Notes under the pieces: model-generated
The model's database searches: none
The model's input: the letters and a program-made list of their open reading frames with translations, nothing else
Told to the model about the DNA's origin: nothing
Position numbers and translations under genes: made by a program
DNA from: Allobosea robiniae
GTDB taxonomy: Bacteria > Pseudomonadota > Alphaproteobacteria > Rhizobiales > Beijerinckiaceae
Assembly: GCF_900102525.1 (NCBI RefSeq)
Contig: NZ_FNBZ01000002.1
Span: 434,001 to 498,000 of the forward strand
Reading direction: 5' to 3'
DNA: 64,000 nt
Part shown: positions 37,041 to 45,270 of the stretch, piece after piece
How positions within the stretch are numbered: position 1 is the stretch's first letter
How the letters are laid out: each line of letters begins with the position of its first letter

Positions 37041-37054
37041 ACTCCTTCTGGAGT
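37041..37054 (-). promoter_or_regulatory. AGAA-loop leader hairpin sequestering the FlaG-like ribosome site
   Basis: ACTCC-AGAA-GGAGT on the minus strand, five perfect pairs; the 3' arm is the ribosome binding site, four bases from the ATG. Confidence 0.6.
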
Positions 37055-37172
37055 CGTTCACGGCGCCGTTGCGCCGTTCTCGTCCGGTGCCGGGAGCAGG
37101 ACGTGCTACCCGACGCTGCGAGGATTGGCAGAAAAGATTGAATCCGGCGTCAAGAAATTAGGTAAATCTTTA

Positions 37173-37202
37173 GGGTTTCCGGCGCAGCCGGCGCGTAAAC
37201 CC
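37173..37202 (-). terminator. possible terminator of the flgI-cheL-flbY operon
   Basis: An imperfect hairpin, GGGTTT...AAACCC closing an inner GCCGG-rich stem, about 60 bases after the flbY stop. No strong T-run. Confidence 0.4.
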
Positions 37203-37260
37203 TTTATATACCAAGGGCCTGGCGGCTGCCGACGGCGAGCCCGCCAGAGCAGGGCGCCGA

Positions 37261-37749
37261 TCAAAGCCGGCGCGAGACGACCAACGGCCCGGAATTGGGA
37301 CGGGCGAAGACACCGGCGCCGACGGTCGCGGTCGGGCCGTAGCCATTGGCCCGCATCGGCCGGTTGGCGTCGGCCGCAAGATCGCGAATGACGGATTCCG
37401 AGACGGCGCGCGCCGTCGCCAGAACGATCTGGTTGGTTTCGATCAGGCCCTGGAAGGCGTTGTGCGCCTCCTTCAGCCGCTTGACCTGGTCCGGTACGAA
37501 GCGGGCAAGCGCCACGGCATTCAGCTTCACCTGTTCGACGCCTCGCATGTAGATGCCGGCGAGCTCGGTCTTGCGCGGCTCGCGGGTCATCGCTTCCGGC
37601 AGGCGGCCGGCACGAACCAGCTCGGTCTCCTCGCCGACGAGATGCGAGAGGGCGCCAAGCGCCTCCAGGACGGCTTCGATCAGGGCTCGGGCACCAAGCG
37701 CGTCGGCGATGCGCGGGCGTTCGTCGAGGACAGGCTTAGCGACCGGCAT
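37261..37749 (-). CDS. FlbY/FlgN-like flagellar protein
   Basis: A 162-residue helical protein (IEAVLEALGALSHLVGEETE, then QVKRLKEAHNAFQGLIETNQ). Position as third gene after flgI and a CheL-type rod-binding gene is the Caulobacter flgI-cheL-flbY order, and size and helical make-up fit FlbY or a FlgN-type export chaperone for FlgK/FlgL. The start overlaps the cheL stop by 14 bases. The name rests more on context than on sequence motifs. Confidence 0.65.
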   Translation of the reverse strand: MPVAKPVLDERPRIADALGARALIEAVLEALGALSHLVGEETELVRAGRLPEAMTREPRKTELAGIYMRGVEQVKLNAVALARFVPDQVKRLKEAHNAFQGLIETNQIVLATARAVSESVIRDLAADANRPMRANGYGPTATVGAGVFARPNSGPLVVSRRL

Positions 37750-38092
37750 TCTGGACTCCGCCCGCAGCCTGTTCCTGGAGATTGATCAGGTCGCGCATGA
37801 TCTGGTTGGAGAGGCCGATGCCGCCGGCCTGCTGGATCTGCTTGGCGTATTGCTGGGTGAGCTGCGAGCGCCAGATGCCGCCGCCGGTGCCGTTCTCGCC
37901 GAGTGGGCCTTCGGTGCCCTCGCTGGCGAAGAGCTTCTCGGTCATCTGCTCGAGGAACATGGTCTCGAAATCGTCGGCCTGCTTCTTCGCCTTGGCCTTG
38001 GCCGGGTCGAGCGCATCGGCAATGCCGCTGGCGACCTTGCCGGCGACGCCGAGGGCGAGATTCGCGGCGGGAAGCGCGAGGGCAGCAGTCAT
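37736..38092 (-). CDS. CheL/FlgJ-type rod-binding protein
   Basis: A 118-residue protein equivalent to the N-terminal rod-binding domain of FlgJ only: QADDFETMFLEQMTEKLFAS, then WRSQLTQQYAKQIQQAGGIG, then LSNQIMRDLINLQ. The muramidase half of enterobacterial FlgJ is missing, as is normal in Alphaproteobacteria (Caulobacter CheL). It scaffolds rod assembly in the periplasm. Its ATG overlaps the flgI stop (TGATG), and its stop overlaps flbY. Confidence 0.87.
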   Translation of the reverse strand: MTAALALPAANLALGVAGKVASGIADALDPAKAKAKKQADDFETMFLEQMTEKLFASEGTEGPLGENGTGGGIWRSQLTQQYAKQIQQAGGIGLSNQIMRDLINLQEQAAGGVQNAGR

Positions 38093-39225
38093 CACATCAC
38101 CTCGATTTCGGCCTGCAGCGCGCCTGCCGACTTGATGGCCTGGAGAATGGAGATCAGGTCGCGCGGGCCGATGCCCAGCGCATTGAGCCCGTCGACCAAC
38201 TCGGCCAGCGTCACGCTTTCCTTGACCAGGGCGAGCTTGTTGCCGCCGCCGGTATCGACCTTGACGTTGGTCCGGGGCGTCACGACGGTCTGGCCGCGCC
38301 CGAAGGGCTCCGGCTGCGAGACCTGCGGCTGCTCGCTGATCGTGACGGTGAGGTTGCCCTGCGCCACGGCGACGGTGGAGACGCGGACATCCTTGCCCAT
38401 GACGATGATGCCGGAGCGCTCGTCGATGACGATGCGGGCGAGCTGGTCGGGCTCGACGCGCAGCTGCTCGATATCGGTGAGCAGCTTGATCATGTTGCCC
38501 TTGAAGCGGGCCGGAATCTGCAAGGCCACGGTCGAAGGATCGGTCGGCTCGGCCGAGTCGCCGCCGACGAATTCGTTGATCGCGGCCGCCATGCGGCGAG
38601 CGGTGGTCAGGTCGGGATTGCGCAGCGACAGGCGCAGCGTCTGGAGCTTGTTCAGCGCGAAGTCGATCTCGCGCTCGACGACACCGCCATTGGCAATGCG
38701 GCCGACAGTCGGCACGCCGCGGGTGATCTTGCTGGCCTCGCCCTCGGCCGAGAAGCCGGAGATCGCGACCGGGCCCTGCGACACCGCATAGACCTCGCCA
38801 TCGGCACCGAGCAGCGGGGTGACCAGGAGCGTGCCGCCCTGCAGTGATTTGGAATCGCCCATGGCCGAGACGGTGACGTCGACGCGGGTGCCCTGCGTGG
38901 CGAAGGGCGGCAGGTTTGCGGTCACCATCACGGCGGCGACGTTGGCGGTGCGCATGTTGGCGCCGCGGGTGTTGACGCCGAGACGCTCCAGCATCGCCTG
39001 CAGCGACTGCTTGGTGAAGGGCGTGTTGTTGAGGGTATCGCCGGTGCCGTTGAGGCCGACGACGATGCCGTAGCCGAGCAGCTGGTTGGTGCGCACGCCC
39101 TCGACCGAGGCGAGATCCTTGATGCGCGAGAGCGCGAACACCGGCTGCGACGACAGGCCGACGACCACGGCCAGCAGAGCGGCCAGCGGCTTCAGCAGCG
39201 TCTTCAGGGCGGGGTTGCGGAACAT
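38092..39225 (-). CDS. flgI: flagellar P-ring protein FlgI
   Basis: A 377-residue P-ring subunit (E. coli FlgI is about 365). Signal peptide LAALLAVVVGLSSQPVFA, then SRIKDLASVEGVRTNQLLGY, GLNGTGDTLNNTPFTKQSLQ, and C-terminal LVDGLNALGIGPRDLISILQ. Assembles in the peptidoglycan around the rod. Two starts compete: ATG 39255 has a better ribosome site (AAGGG), but the sigma-54 promoter at 39264-39279 would place the transcript start close to it, so ATG 39225, which begins directly at the signal peptide, is preferred. First gene of flgI-cheL-flbY. Confidence 0.93.
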   Translation of the reverse strand: MFRNPALKTLLKPLAALLAVVVGLSSQPVFALSRIKDLASVEGVRTNQLLGYGIVVGLNGTGDTLNNTPFTKQSLQAMLERLGVNTRGANMRTANVAAVMVTANLPPFATQGTRVDVTVSAMGDSKSLQGGTLLVTPLLGADGEVYAVSQGPVAISGFSAEGEASKITRGVPTVGRIANGGVVEREIDFALNKLQTLRLSLRNPDLTTARRMAAAINEFVGGDSAEPTDPSTVALQIPARFKGNMIKLLTDIEQLRVEPDQLARIVIDERSGIIVMGKDVRVSTVAVAQGNLTVTISEQPQVSQPEPFGRGQTVVTPRTNVKVDTGGGNKLALVKESVTLAELVDGLNALGIGPRDLISILQAIKSAGALQAEIEVM

Positions 39226-39263
39226 GCGTCTGGCACCAGGGGTAGTTGAACTCATCCGACCCT

Positions 39264-39279
39264 TGCGAGGGGCGTGCCA
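39264..39279 (-). promoter_or_regulatory. sigma-54 promoter of flgI
   Basis: On the minus strand TGGCACGCCCCTCGCA, GG and GC ten bases apart, identical to the flgE promoter in the first eleven bases and differing only in two of the remaining five. Confidence 0.8.
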
Positions 39280-39373
39280 AACCGCTCGAATTTGAAAAGC
39301 CTTGTTTGTCAGTCCTTTGTAGTTCGGCTTCATGGTTGGGAGGCTCTTGCGGAGCCTGCGCTTCCTGCCGGGG

Positions 39374-39388
39374 CGGCAGTTTCTGCCG
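39374..39388. promoter_or_regulatory. CGGCA-N5-TGCCG inverted repeat, flgI/fliX
   Basis: CGGCAGTTTCTGCCG, about 95 bases upstream of the flgI promoter and 64 bases before fliX. Second of three copies in flagellar control regions. Confidence 0.6.
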
Positions 39389-39393
39389 GGTCG

Positions 39394-39408
39394 TTTACCG
39401 GCTGTTAA
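39394..39408 (+). promoter_or_regulatory. CtrA-like box upstream of fliX
   Basis: TTTA-N7-TTAA (one mismatch), containing a TTAACC half-site, about 44 bases before the fliX ATG. Confidence 0.4.
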
Positions 39409-39451
39409 CCGTCTTCCGACAAGGTTTCATTAACCCTTCACGAGGCCGCCG

Positions 39452-39859
39452 ATGATCAGGATCGACCAGCGCGCGCCCGTTTCGAATGCCGGCCCGGCCA
39501 GTTCCGCGAGGCGCTCGAGCGGCGCGGCCTTCACGCTTCCGATGCAGGATTCCGCCACCGCGACCCGCAGCAGCGGCGTCAGCGCGGCCGGCCCGCTCGA
39601 TACGCTGCTCGCCGTCCAGGCGCAGGAGGACACGCAGGACCGCAAGCGCCGGCAGGCACGGCGCGGACACGACCTGCTCGACGGGCTCGACCGGCTGAAG
39701 GCGGCGCTGCTCGCTGGCCGGGTTCTGCCGTCGGAACTGGAGCGGCTGCGCACGACGCTGGCGCTCAGGCGCGAGACCACCGACGATCCACGCCTCGACG
39801 AGGTTCTGGCGCATATCGAACTGCGCGCGGCGGTCGAGCTGGCGAAGCTGAAGCGCTGA
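39452..39859 (+). CDS. fliX: FliX, flagellar assembly regulator
   Basis: A 135-residue FliX: a Ser/Ala-rich N-terminus, then the conserved half QDRKRRQARRGHDLLDGLDR, then LKAALLAGRVLP and TTDDPRLDEVLAHIELRAAV. In Caulobacter FliX couples early basal-body assembly to FlbD, the sigma-54 activator of class III/IV genes. It is divergent from flgI, as in Caulobacter, and shares the control region with a candidate FlbD site. FlbD itself is not in the window. The stop codon abuts repeat copy B. Confidence 0.9.
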   Translation: MIRIDQRAPVSNAGPASSARRSSGAAFTLPMQDSATATRSSGVSAAGPLDTLLAVQAQEDTQDRKRRQARRGHDLLDGLDRLKAALLAGRVLPSELERLRTTLALRRETTDDPRLDEVLAHIELRAAVELAKLKR

Positions 39860-39871
39860 GGCGTTGGAACC

Positions 39872-39962
39872 GTCATGCTCGCCCTTGTGGCGAGCATCCA
39901 CGGCTTGAACACCGCATGCGACCAGCGAAGGCGTGGATGGTCGGGACAAGCCCGACCATGAC
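39872..39962. repeat. 91-bp intergenic double-hairpin repeat, copy B
   Basis: Same length and design as copy A at 5974-6064: GTCATGCTCGCC, a GGCGAGCAT arm, a GTCGGGACAAGCCCGAC hairpin and CATGAC end. It follows the fliX stop codon just as copy A follows the puuD stop. Confidence 0.8.
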
Positions 39963-39968
39963 GAAGCA

Positions 39969-40514
39969 CTACCGAATGAACTGATCGACATACTCCGCGC
40001 CGAGGCCGTTCTGCGCGTAATGCGCCCGGCACTTGTCGATGCGGGTGAAGGTGTCGTCATAGCCGAGGCATTTGCCGTCCGGGTCGACATAGATCATCGC
40101 GCCGTTGACCTGGAACATGGTGATCATCTCCTCGACATCGGGATCGACCACCAGCGTGTGGGTCTCGCCGGGCGCCTCATAGACATAGGAGCCCTCGGTC
40201 GCGACCCAGTCATGTTCCAGATAGCGCCATTGGCCCTTCAGTACGTAGCCGTGGACCGGCAGCGGGTGGCGATGGCGCGAGAGCACGCCGGCGCGGCGAA
40301 CCTTCAGCAGGTTCATCCAGTAGCCGCGCGAGACGCAGAAGAGCAGCGGGCGGAACCAGACATTGTCATCGACCGGCACCCAGACGCGCTCATCGGTCGG
40401 GATCACGTTCGGGACGATCAGCTCCGGCGGCGATTCCTTCGGCTGGGGATGGCGATAGGGCGTCCAGCGCTCCTCCTGGGTGGCCGCGACGGGGATCGGG
40501 CTCGTCGTGTTCAT
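39969..40514 (-). CDS. cupin dioxygenase-like protein (2,4'-dihydroxyacetophenone dioxygenase family)
   Basis: A 181-residue cupin. The core SRHRHPLPVHGYVLKGQWRY, then EHDWVATEGSYVYEAPGETH, holds the His/Glu metal ligands of cupin motif 1 and the family-specific LKGxWRYLEHDW. Similar proteins are annotated as 2,4'-dihydroxyacetophenone dioxygenases, but many are untested. ATG at 40514 with GGGAGAG upstream. The SDR gene just upstream on the same strand is separated by a hairpin at 40568-40597; the pair may still serve one catabolic route. Confidence 0.78.
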   Translation of the reverse strand: MNTTSPIPVAATQEERWTPYRHPQPKESPPELIVPNVIPTDERVWVPVDDNVWFRPLLFCVSRGYWMNLLKVRRAGVLSRHRHPLPVHGYVLKGQWRYLEHDWVATEGSYVYEAPGETHTLVVDPDVEEMITMFQVNGAMIYVDPDGKCLGYDDTFTRIDKCRAHYAQNGLGAEYVDQFIR

Positions 40515-40567
40515 GGCGTCTCTCCCGGGCTGATGTTCTGATTCAATGCGCTTGCAATTCGATTCAG

Positions 40568-40597
40568 GTTTCCGGCTCAAGCTGTTGAGCCGGAAAC
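40568..40597 (-). terminator. hairpin between SDR and cupin genes
   Basis: Perfect 13-base stem GTTTCCGGCTCAA/TTGAGCCGGAAAC, loop of four, seven bases after the SDR stop. No clear T-run, so partial read-through is possible. Confidence 0.6.
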
Positions 40598-40603
40598 ACT
40601 TTC

Positions 40604-41341
40604 CTAGACCGCGAGGTAGCCGCCATCGACCGGCAGGATCGCGCCGGTGACGAATTGCGCGGCATCCGAAAGCAGGAAGGCGATGGCGCCACCAACATCG
40701 CCGGGCTTGCCCCAGCGGCCCATCGGTGTGCGGGCGATGATGGGGGCCGAGCGCTCGGCATCCTCGACCAGCGGCCGGGTCAGCTCGGTCTCGATCCAGC
40801 CGGGCGCGACCGCGTTGACGCGGATGCCGTCCGGGGCCCAGGCGGCGGCGAGCGACTTGGTGAGCTGGCCGATGCCGCCCTTCGAGGCGGCATAACCCGG
40901 CGCGAAGGCGGAGCCGTGGAAGGTCAGCATCGAGGCGATGTTGACGATGGCGCCGCCGGTCTTGTCCGCGCCCCTGGCGGCGAGCTTGTCCCTGGCGGCG
41001 ACGCACATCCGCATCGTGCCGTTGAGATTGACCTCGATGGTCAGGCGGAAGGCGTCGATCTCGAATTCCTTGCCGCCGCGCTGGATCATGCCTGCGCAGT
41101 TCACCAGGGCATCGAGACGCGGGCAGGTGGCGACGATGGCGGCGACCTCGGCGTCGCGGGTCACATCGAGCCGGGCATGCCGGATCGCAGGATGGGCCGG
41201 GGCCGCTGCCGCCTCCTCCTCGGTCAGGCCGGTGGCGAGAACGTCGTAGCCGGCCTGTGCCAGGGCAAGCGCGGCGCCGGCGCCGATGCCGCGGGTGCCG
41301 CCGGTAACGAGAGCGAATTTGGTCGAAGCCGGATTTGTCAT
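40604..41341 (-). CDS. SDR-family oxidoreductase
   Basis: A 245-residue classical short-chain dehydrogenase: LVTGGTRGIGAGAALALAQA (NAD(P) site), LVNCAGMIQRGG, catalytic Ser in NIASMLTFHG, YAASKGGIGQLTKSLAAAWA with the intact Tyr-Lys pair, and ILPVDGGYLAV at the end. Substrate unknown. All catalytic residues are present, in contrast to the SDR at 19251. It precedes the cupin gene on the same strand. Confidence 0.9.
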   Translation of the reverse strand: MTNPASTKFALVTGGTRGIGAGAALALAQAGYDVLATGLTEEEAAAAPAHPAIRHARLDVTRDAEVAAIVATCPRLDALVNCAGMIQRGGKEFEIDAFRLTIEVNLNGTMRMCVAARDKLAARGADKTGGAIVNIASMLTFHGSAFAPGYAASKGGIGQLTKSLAAAWAPDGIRVNAVAPGWIETELTRPLVEDAERSAPIIARTPMGRWGKPGDVGGAIAFLLSDAAQFVTGAILPVDGGYLAV

Positions 41342-41418
41342 GGGGCGAGGCTAGAGCGCTCTGCGCCTCCGGGGAAGGCAACATGATGCAGGCCGCCATG
41401 CGATGGCGGCCGTGCCGG

Positions 41419-42240
41419 TCAGTCCCACTTGTATTTGAAGGAGAGCATAGCCCGGCCCTGCGTCTCGAAATCGCTGGCGACGAGCGGCACCTTGCGCGCC
41501 AGCGTCAGGTCGAAGGAAGTCTGCCAGGGCAGGTCGGCGAGCCTGGCGAGATCGACCGAGAGCTTCATCTCCGGCGTGAATGCCGTGTGGAAGCCGTCGC
41601 CCGGCGCGAAGACGTAATTGCCGGCCATGGCGAGCTGGGAGGTCAGGGTGAGATGCGGGAACAATTCCTGCCGGTAGCCGATCACGGCCTCGCCGGTCTG
41701 TTCGGGATTGCCGTAGAGCGAGCCACCGCCGCCGGTCGCGAGGCTCCAGATGAAGCCCTTCCGGGCAACCGCCGGCTTGCCCAGCCGCCAACGCAGCTCC
41801 GCGTCGCGCGTCGCACCGACGCTCGCCGGATCGGAGAGCGTGGTCGAGAGCGAGAAGATGTCCTGCCCGAGCTTGAAGCCGACGGAGCGATCCTGCGCCG
41901 CGCTCGTCATGGTCTGGCGCGCGGCGAAGCCCTTGCGAATGATGTCGACGGGAATCGGCGCCCGCGCCCGCAGATGGGCGCCGGACGCCGCTGCCGCCCG
42001 GCCGAGCGCGGCCAGCCCCGGATCGAAGACGAGGGCATCGGGGTCATCGGCGGCGAGTGCCGGAGCCGCCATCACGTCGGCATCGGGATCGATCAGCGCG
42101 CCACGCGGGACCGGCAGCGGGGTGGCCGGTGCTTCCTCGGCCGTGATCGGCGCGGAGGCGAGGGCGGGGCCGAACGACGCCGCCAGAAGGATCGCGGCCG
42201 GCTGAAGACCGGCGCGGAGGTCATGAATGAAACGGAACAC
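41419..42240 (-). CDS. exported outer-membrane-like protein, family unknown
   Basis: A 273-residue protein starting at GTG 42240 (AGGA upstream), with a signal peptide ending in FGPALASA. After a Pro/Ala-rich linker the last 150 residues alternate hydrophobic and polar residues and end in an aromatic ([16 protein letters not shown]), as beta-barrel outer membrane proteins do. I do not recognise a named family. It lies downstream of no obvious partner and faces icd divergently across 215 bases. Confidence 0.7.
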   Translation of the reverse strand: MFRFIHDLRAGLQPAAILLAASFGPALASAPITAEEAPATPLPVPRGALIDPDADVMAAPALAADDPDALVFDPGLAALGRAAAASGAHLRARAPIPVDIIRKGFAARQTMTSAAQDRSVGFKLGQDIFSLSTTLSDPASVGATRDAELRWRLGKPAVARKGFIWSLATGGGGSLYGNPEQTGEAVIGYRQELFPHLTLTSQLAMAGNYVFAPGDGFHTAFTPEMKLSVDLARLADLPWQTSFDLTLARKVPLVASDFETQGRAMLSFKYKWD

Positions 42241-42455
42241 GTCGTTCGTCCTGTCGCTATGACGAGCGGCAGAACAGACTAGGCCGGGAAGATGCCGATT
42301 TTGCGGCAATGCAGCATAATTCGGTGCGCAGCAGATTGGGCGAAAGCTGCGCTTCCCCCGCCGGCTCTAACGAGCTAGGAAGCGACCCAGCCGTGGATCG
42401 TGGCCGAAAGCCGCGATTTCGGATCGTTCTATCTGGAGAGAACAGGGGTCATCGC

Positions 42456-43670
42456 ATGAGCAAGATCAAGGTCGCCAACCCGGTCGTCGACATGGACGGC
42501 GACGAGATGACCCGGATCATCTGGCAGAAGATCAAGGATACCCTGATCTTCCCGTATCTGGATCTCGAGCTCGATTATTACGACCTCTCGGTCGAGAACC
42601 GCGACGCGACCGACGACCAGGTCACGATCGACGCCGCCAACGCCACCAAGAAGCATGGCGTCGCGGTGAAATGCGCCACCATCACGCCGGACGAGGGCCG
42701 CGTGAAGGAGTTCAACCTGAAGTCGATGTGGAAGTCGCCGAACGGTACGATCCGCAACATCCTCGGCGGCGTGATCTTCCGCGAGCCGATCATCTGCAAG
42801 AACGTGCCGCGCCTGGTTCCCGGCTGGACCCAGCCGATCGTCATCGGTCGCCATGCCTATGGCGACCAGTACCGCGCCACCGATTTCAAGTTCCCGAGCA
42901 AGGGCACGCTGTCGATCAAGTTCGTCGGCGAGGACGGCAACGTCATCGAGAAGGAGGTCTTCAAGGCCCCCGAGGCCGGCGTCGCCATGGCGATGTACAA
43001 TCTCGACGAGTCGATCCGCGACTTCGCCCGCGCTTCGCTGAACTACGGCCTGATCCGCAAATACCCAGTCTATCTCTCGACCAAGAACACCATCCTCAAG
43101 ACCTATGACGGGCGCTTCAAGGATATCTTCGAGGAGATCTACCAGGCCGAATTCAAGGCGGAATTCGACAAGCTCGGCATCACCTACGAGCACCGCCTGA
43201 TCGACGACATGGTCGCTTCCGCGATGAAGTGGTCGGGTGGCTATGTCTGGGCCTGCAAGAACTACGACGGCGACGTGCAGTCCGACACCGTGGCGCAGGG
43301 CTTCGGCTCGCTCGGCCTGATGACCTCGGTGCTGATGACGCCCGACGGCAAGACCGTCGAGGCCGAGGCCGCGCACGGCACGGTGACCCGCCACTACCGC
43401 GAGCACCAGAAGGGCAAGGAGACCTCGACGAACTCGATCGCCTCGATCTTCGCCTGGACCCGTGGCCTCGCGCACCGCGCCAAGCTCGACAACAATGCCG
43501 AGCTCGCCAAGTTCGCAGCGCTGCTGGAGAAGGTCACGGTCGACACCGTCGAGGCCGGCGACATGACCAAGGACCTCGCCCTGCTGGTCGGCGCCGAGCA
43601 GAAGTGGCTCTCGACCACCGGCTTCCTCGAGAAGGTCAGCGACAACATGCGCAAGGCGATGGCCGCCTGA
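42456..43670 (+). CDS. icd: isocitrate dehydrogenase (NADP+)
   Basis: A 404-residue dimeric NADP-dependent enzyme of the eukaryote-like class common in Rhizobiales (about 404-406 residues). [20 protein letters not shown] at the start, [19 protein letters not shown] (isocitrate binding) and [20 protein letters not shown] are hallmarks. Converts isocitrate to 2-oxoglutarate in the TCA cycle, giving NADPH. ATG at 42456 with AGGGG upstream. A textbook terminator follows at 43701. Confidence 0.96.
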   Translation: MSKIKVANPVVDMDGDEMTRIIWQKIKDTLIFPYLDLELDYYDLSVENRDATDDQVTIDAANATKKHGVAVKCATITPDEGRVKEFNLKSMWKSPNGTIRNILGGVIFREPIICKNVPRLVPGWTQPIVIGRHAYGDQYRATDFKFPSKGTLSIKFVGEDGNVIEKEVFKAPEAGVAMAMYNLDESIRDFARASLNYGLIRKYPVYLSTKNTILKTYDGRFKDIFEEIYQAEFKAEFDKLGITYEHRLIDDMVASAMKWSGGYVWACKNYDGDVQSDTVAQGFGSLGLMTSVLMTPDGKTVEAEAAHGTVTRHYREHQKGKETSTNSIASIFAWTRGLAHRAKLDNNAELAKFAALLEKVTVDTVEAGDMTKDLALLVGAEQKWLSTTGFLEKVSDNMRKAMAA

Positions 43671-43700
43671 TTTAGGGCGCATCATTGCGTGGAATGAGAA

Positions 43701-43726
43701 GCCCGGCCGAAAGGCCGGGCTTTTTT
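43701..43726 (+). terminator. terminator of icd
   Basis: Stem GCCCGGCC/GGCCGGGC with GAAA loop and TTTTTT tail. Confidence 0.95.
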
Positions 43727-43784
43727 CATCAACGGTGACGGCAGGACGTCGTGACTTGAACCTGCCCGTCGCTGCGCGATCAGG

Positions 43785-44450
43785 TCAATTGACGGCGAAG
43801 CAGTAAAGCCGCCCGGCGCCGCCCGTGCCTTTCAGGGCGTCCTGGCTGCAGCCGCCGCGCGAGGCATGTGAGCTGTTCCAGGATTTCGCGGGCGGCGACT
43901 CGTCGAGCCCGGTCCGGTCATGGTGGCCCATCATCACCGCGCCCTCCGCGCCGCTTTTCGTATAGTTCCCGCAGGTGCGATCCTCGCCCGGGGCGAAGGC
44001 CGTGCCGTCGGGCTGCGAGCCGGTCAGGATGTCGTGCTCGTTGGGCGTGTCGCCGCGGCCGTTGACGGCTTCGCCCTTCTCGGTGAGCGCCGTCTGCTTG
44101 GTGAGGTTCGCCGCGCCGCCATGCAGGTCCGCGACGCTGTTCGCGATCACCGCACCCTTGGCATTGCGCCAGGGGCCGGCGCCGATCCGATCGCGCGCAT
44201 TGACCGCGGCGGTGCTGCCGGCTGCCTGCGTCGACAGATAGGCGTGCCAGGTCTTGCTGCCGGCGCCGGCCGCCTGGGCGAGGCGCTGGCAAATCGCATC
44301 GGCACCCGCCAGCCCGCCGAGATCCGCGCCCTTGCCGGAGCCAGCGCTCGTGATGAAAAAGGTCATATCCGAGGTCTGAGCCTGGGCGGTGCTGCCGGTT
44401 AGCGCCAGCAATCCGAAGGTCGCAGCAAGCGTGACGTATTTTGCGCTCAT
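43785..44450 (-). CDS. secreted lectin/endostatin-like protein
   Basis: A 221-residue protein with a signal peptide (LAATFGLLALTGSTAQA). The mature part begins MTFFITSAGSGKGADLGGLA and contains ADAICQRLAQAAGAG, GGAANLTKQTALTEKGE, and a Cys-containing end GGCSQDALKGTGGAGRLYCF. Cys and Trp spacing suggests a C-type-lectin/endostatin-like fold, as annotated in related bacteria. Ligand unknown. Monocistronic. Confidence 0.65.
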   Translation of the reverse strand: MSAKYVTLAATFGLLALTGSTAQAQTSDMTFFITSAGSGKGADLGGLAGADAICQRLAQAAGAGSKTWHAYLSTQAAGSTAAVNARDRIGAGPWRNAKGAVIANSVADLHGGAANLTKQTALTEKGEAVNGRGDTPNEHDILTGSQPDGTAFAPGEDRTCGNYTKSGAEGAVMMGHHDRTGLDESPPAKSWNSSHASRGGCSQDALKGTGGAGRLYCFAVN

Positions 44451-44640
44451 CGTTCGGTCTCCCTGGTCTTCTTCGCTCTTGGCTACGTTCGTTCAGCGAC
44501 GCCCGCAGCCGGTGCAGGGGCAGCCTAACATGGCTTTCGGCCTGTTGGGGGCGGCCTCGGCATAGTCGCAAGGAAGTGACTGAAGGGGGCAGTTCAGGCG
44601 GCAGGGCGGTTTCGCTCAAGCCGCATCGCGATGTGTCCGG
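44451..44640. other. non-coding gap
   Basis: 190 bases with the promoter of the lectin-like gene on the minus strand. No other feature seen. Confidence 0.4.
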
Positions 44641-45270
44641 TCATTCCACCCTGACCAGCCGCCGCGCCAGGATGCGATGCTCCGCCAGCGGCGCATGCAG
44701 GATGTAGCGCAACTCATAGACACCCGGCTGGTCCGGCGCTTCCAGCGTTGCCTCGACATTCTCCGCGGGGAAGAAGCGCGGGCCGTCCGTGTCGGCCGGC
44801 GCGTCCGGCTTCACCAGCATCACGCGGTCCTGCTCGCCATTGGGGCCGATGCCGCGCACCGGCACGCCCTGGCCGCGGCCGACACGCTCGGGCGCAGCGA
44901 GCGTCGCACTCGGCTCTGTCGTCGCGAGCGGCTGGCGCAGCAGGATCGTGGGCGCGCCGGCCTTTTCCACCGTCAGGCGCAGTTCGTAAATCCCGACGGC
45001 GCCAGGGGTGGGGAGGGTCGGCACCGTGGTCCTAGGCTCGACGACGACGATCGCCTTGTCTGCCGGATCATCCGGGCGCGCGATGGCGAGGCGCGCGCCT
45101 TGCGGCATGCGCGTGAGGAAGACGCTGAGCGGCGCGCCGGCGACGATGGTCCGCGCCGCGGAGAGGGCGGGGGCATCGTTACGGCGTTGGGCGGGCTTCG
45201 TCTGCGCGGCGGCGAGCGCCGGCAGGAGCAGGGCGGCAAGCCCGATCAGGAAACGGCGTTTCACGTTCAT
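44641..45270 (-). CDS. exported protein with two Ig-like repeats
   Basis: A 209-residue protein: signal peptide (FLIGLAALLLPALAAA) and two beta-rich repeats each ending in a related phrase (PGAVGIYELRLTVEKAG; QPGVYELRYILHAPL, then HRILARRLVRVE). This phrase also appears in the C-terminal parts of some von Willebrand A proteins. Its ATG overlaps the stop of the upstream channel gene (ATGA), so the two are co-translated. The function is unknown. Confidence 0.65.
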   Translation of the reverse strand: MNVKRRFLIGLAALLLPALAAAQTKPAQRRNDAPALSAARTIVAGAPLSVFLTRMPQGARLAIARPDDPADKAIVVVEPRTTVPTLPTPGAVGIYELRLTVEKAGAPTILLRQPLATTEPSATLAAPERVGRGQGVPVRGIGPNGEQDRVMLVKPDAPADTDGPRFFPAENVEATLEAPDQPGVYELRYILHAPLAEHRILARRLVRVE

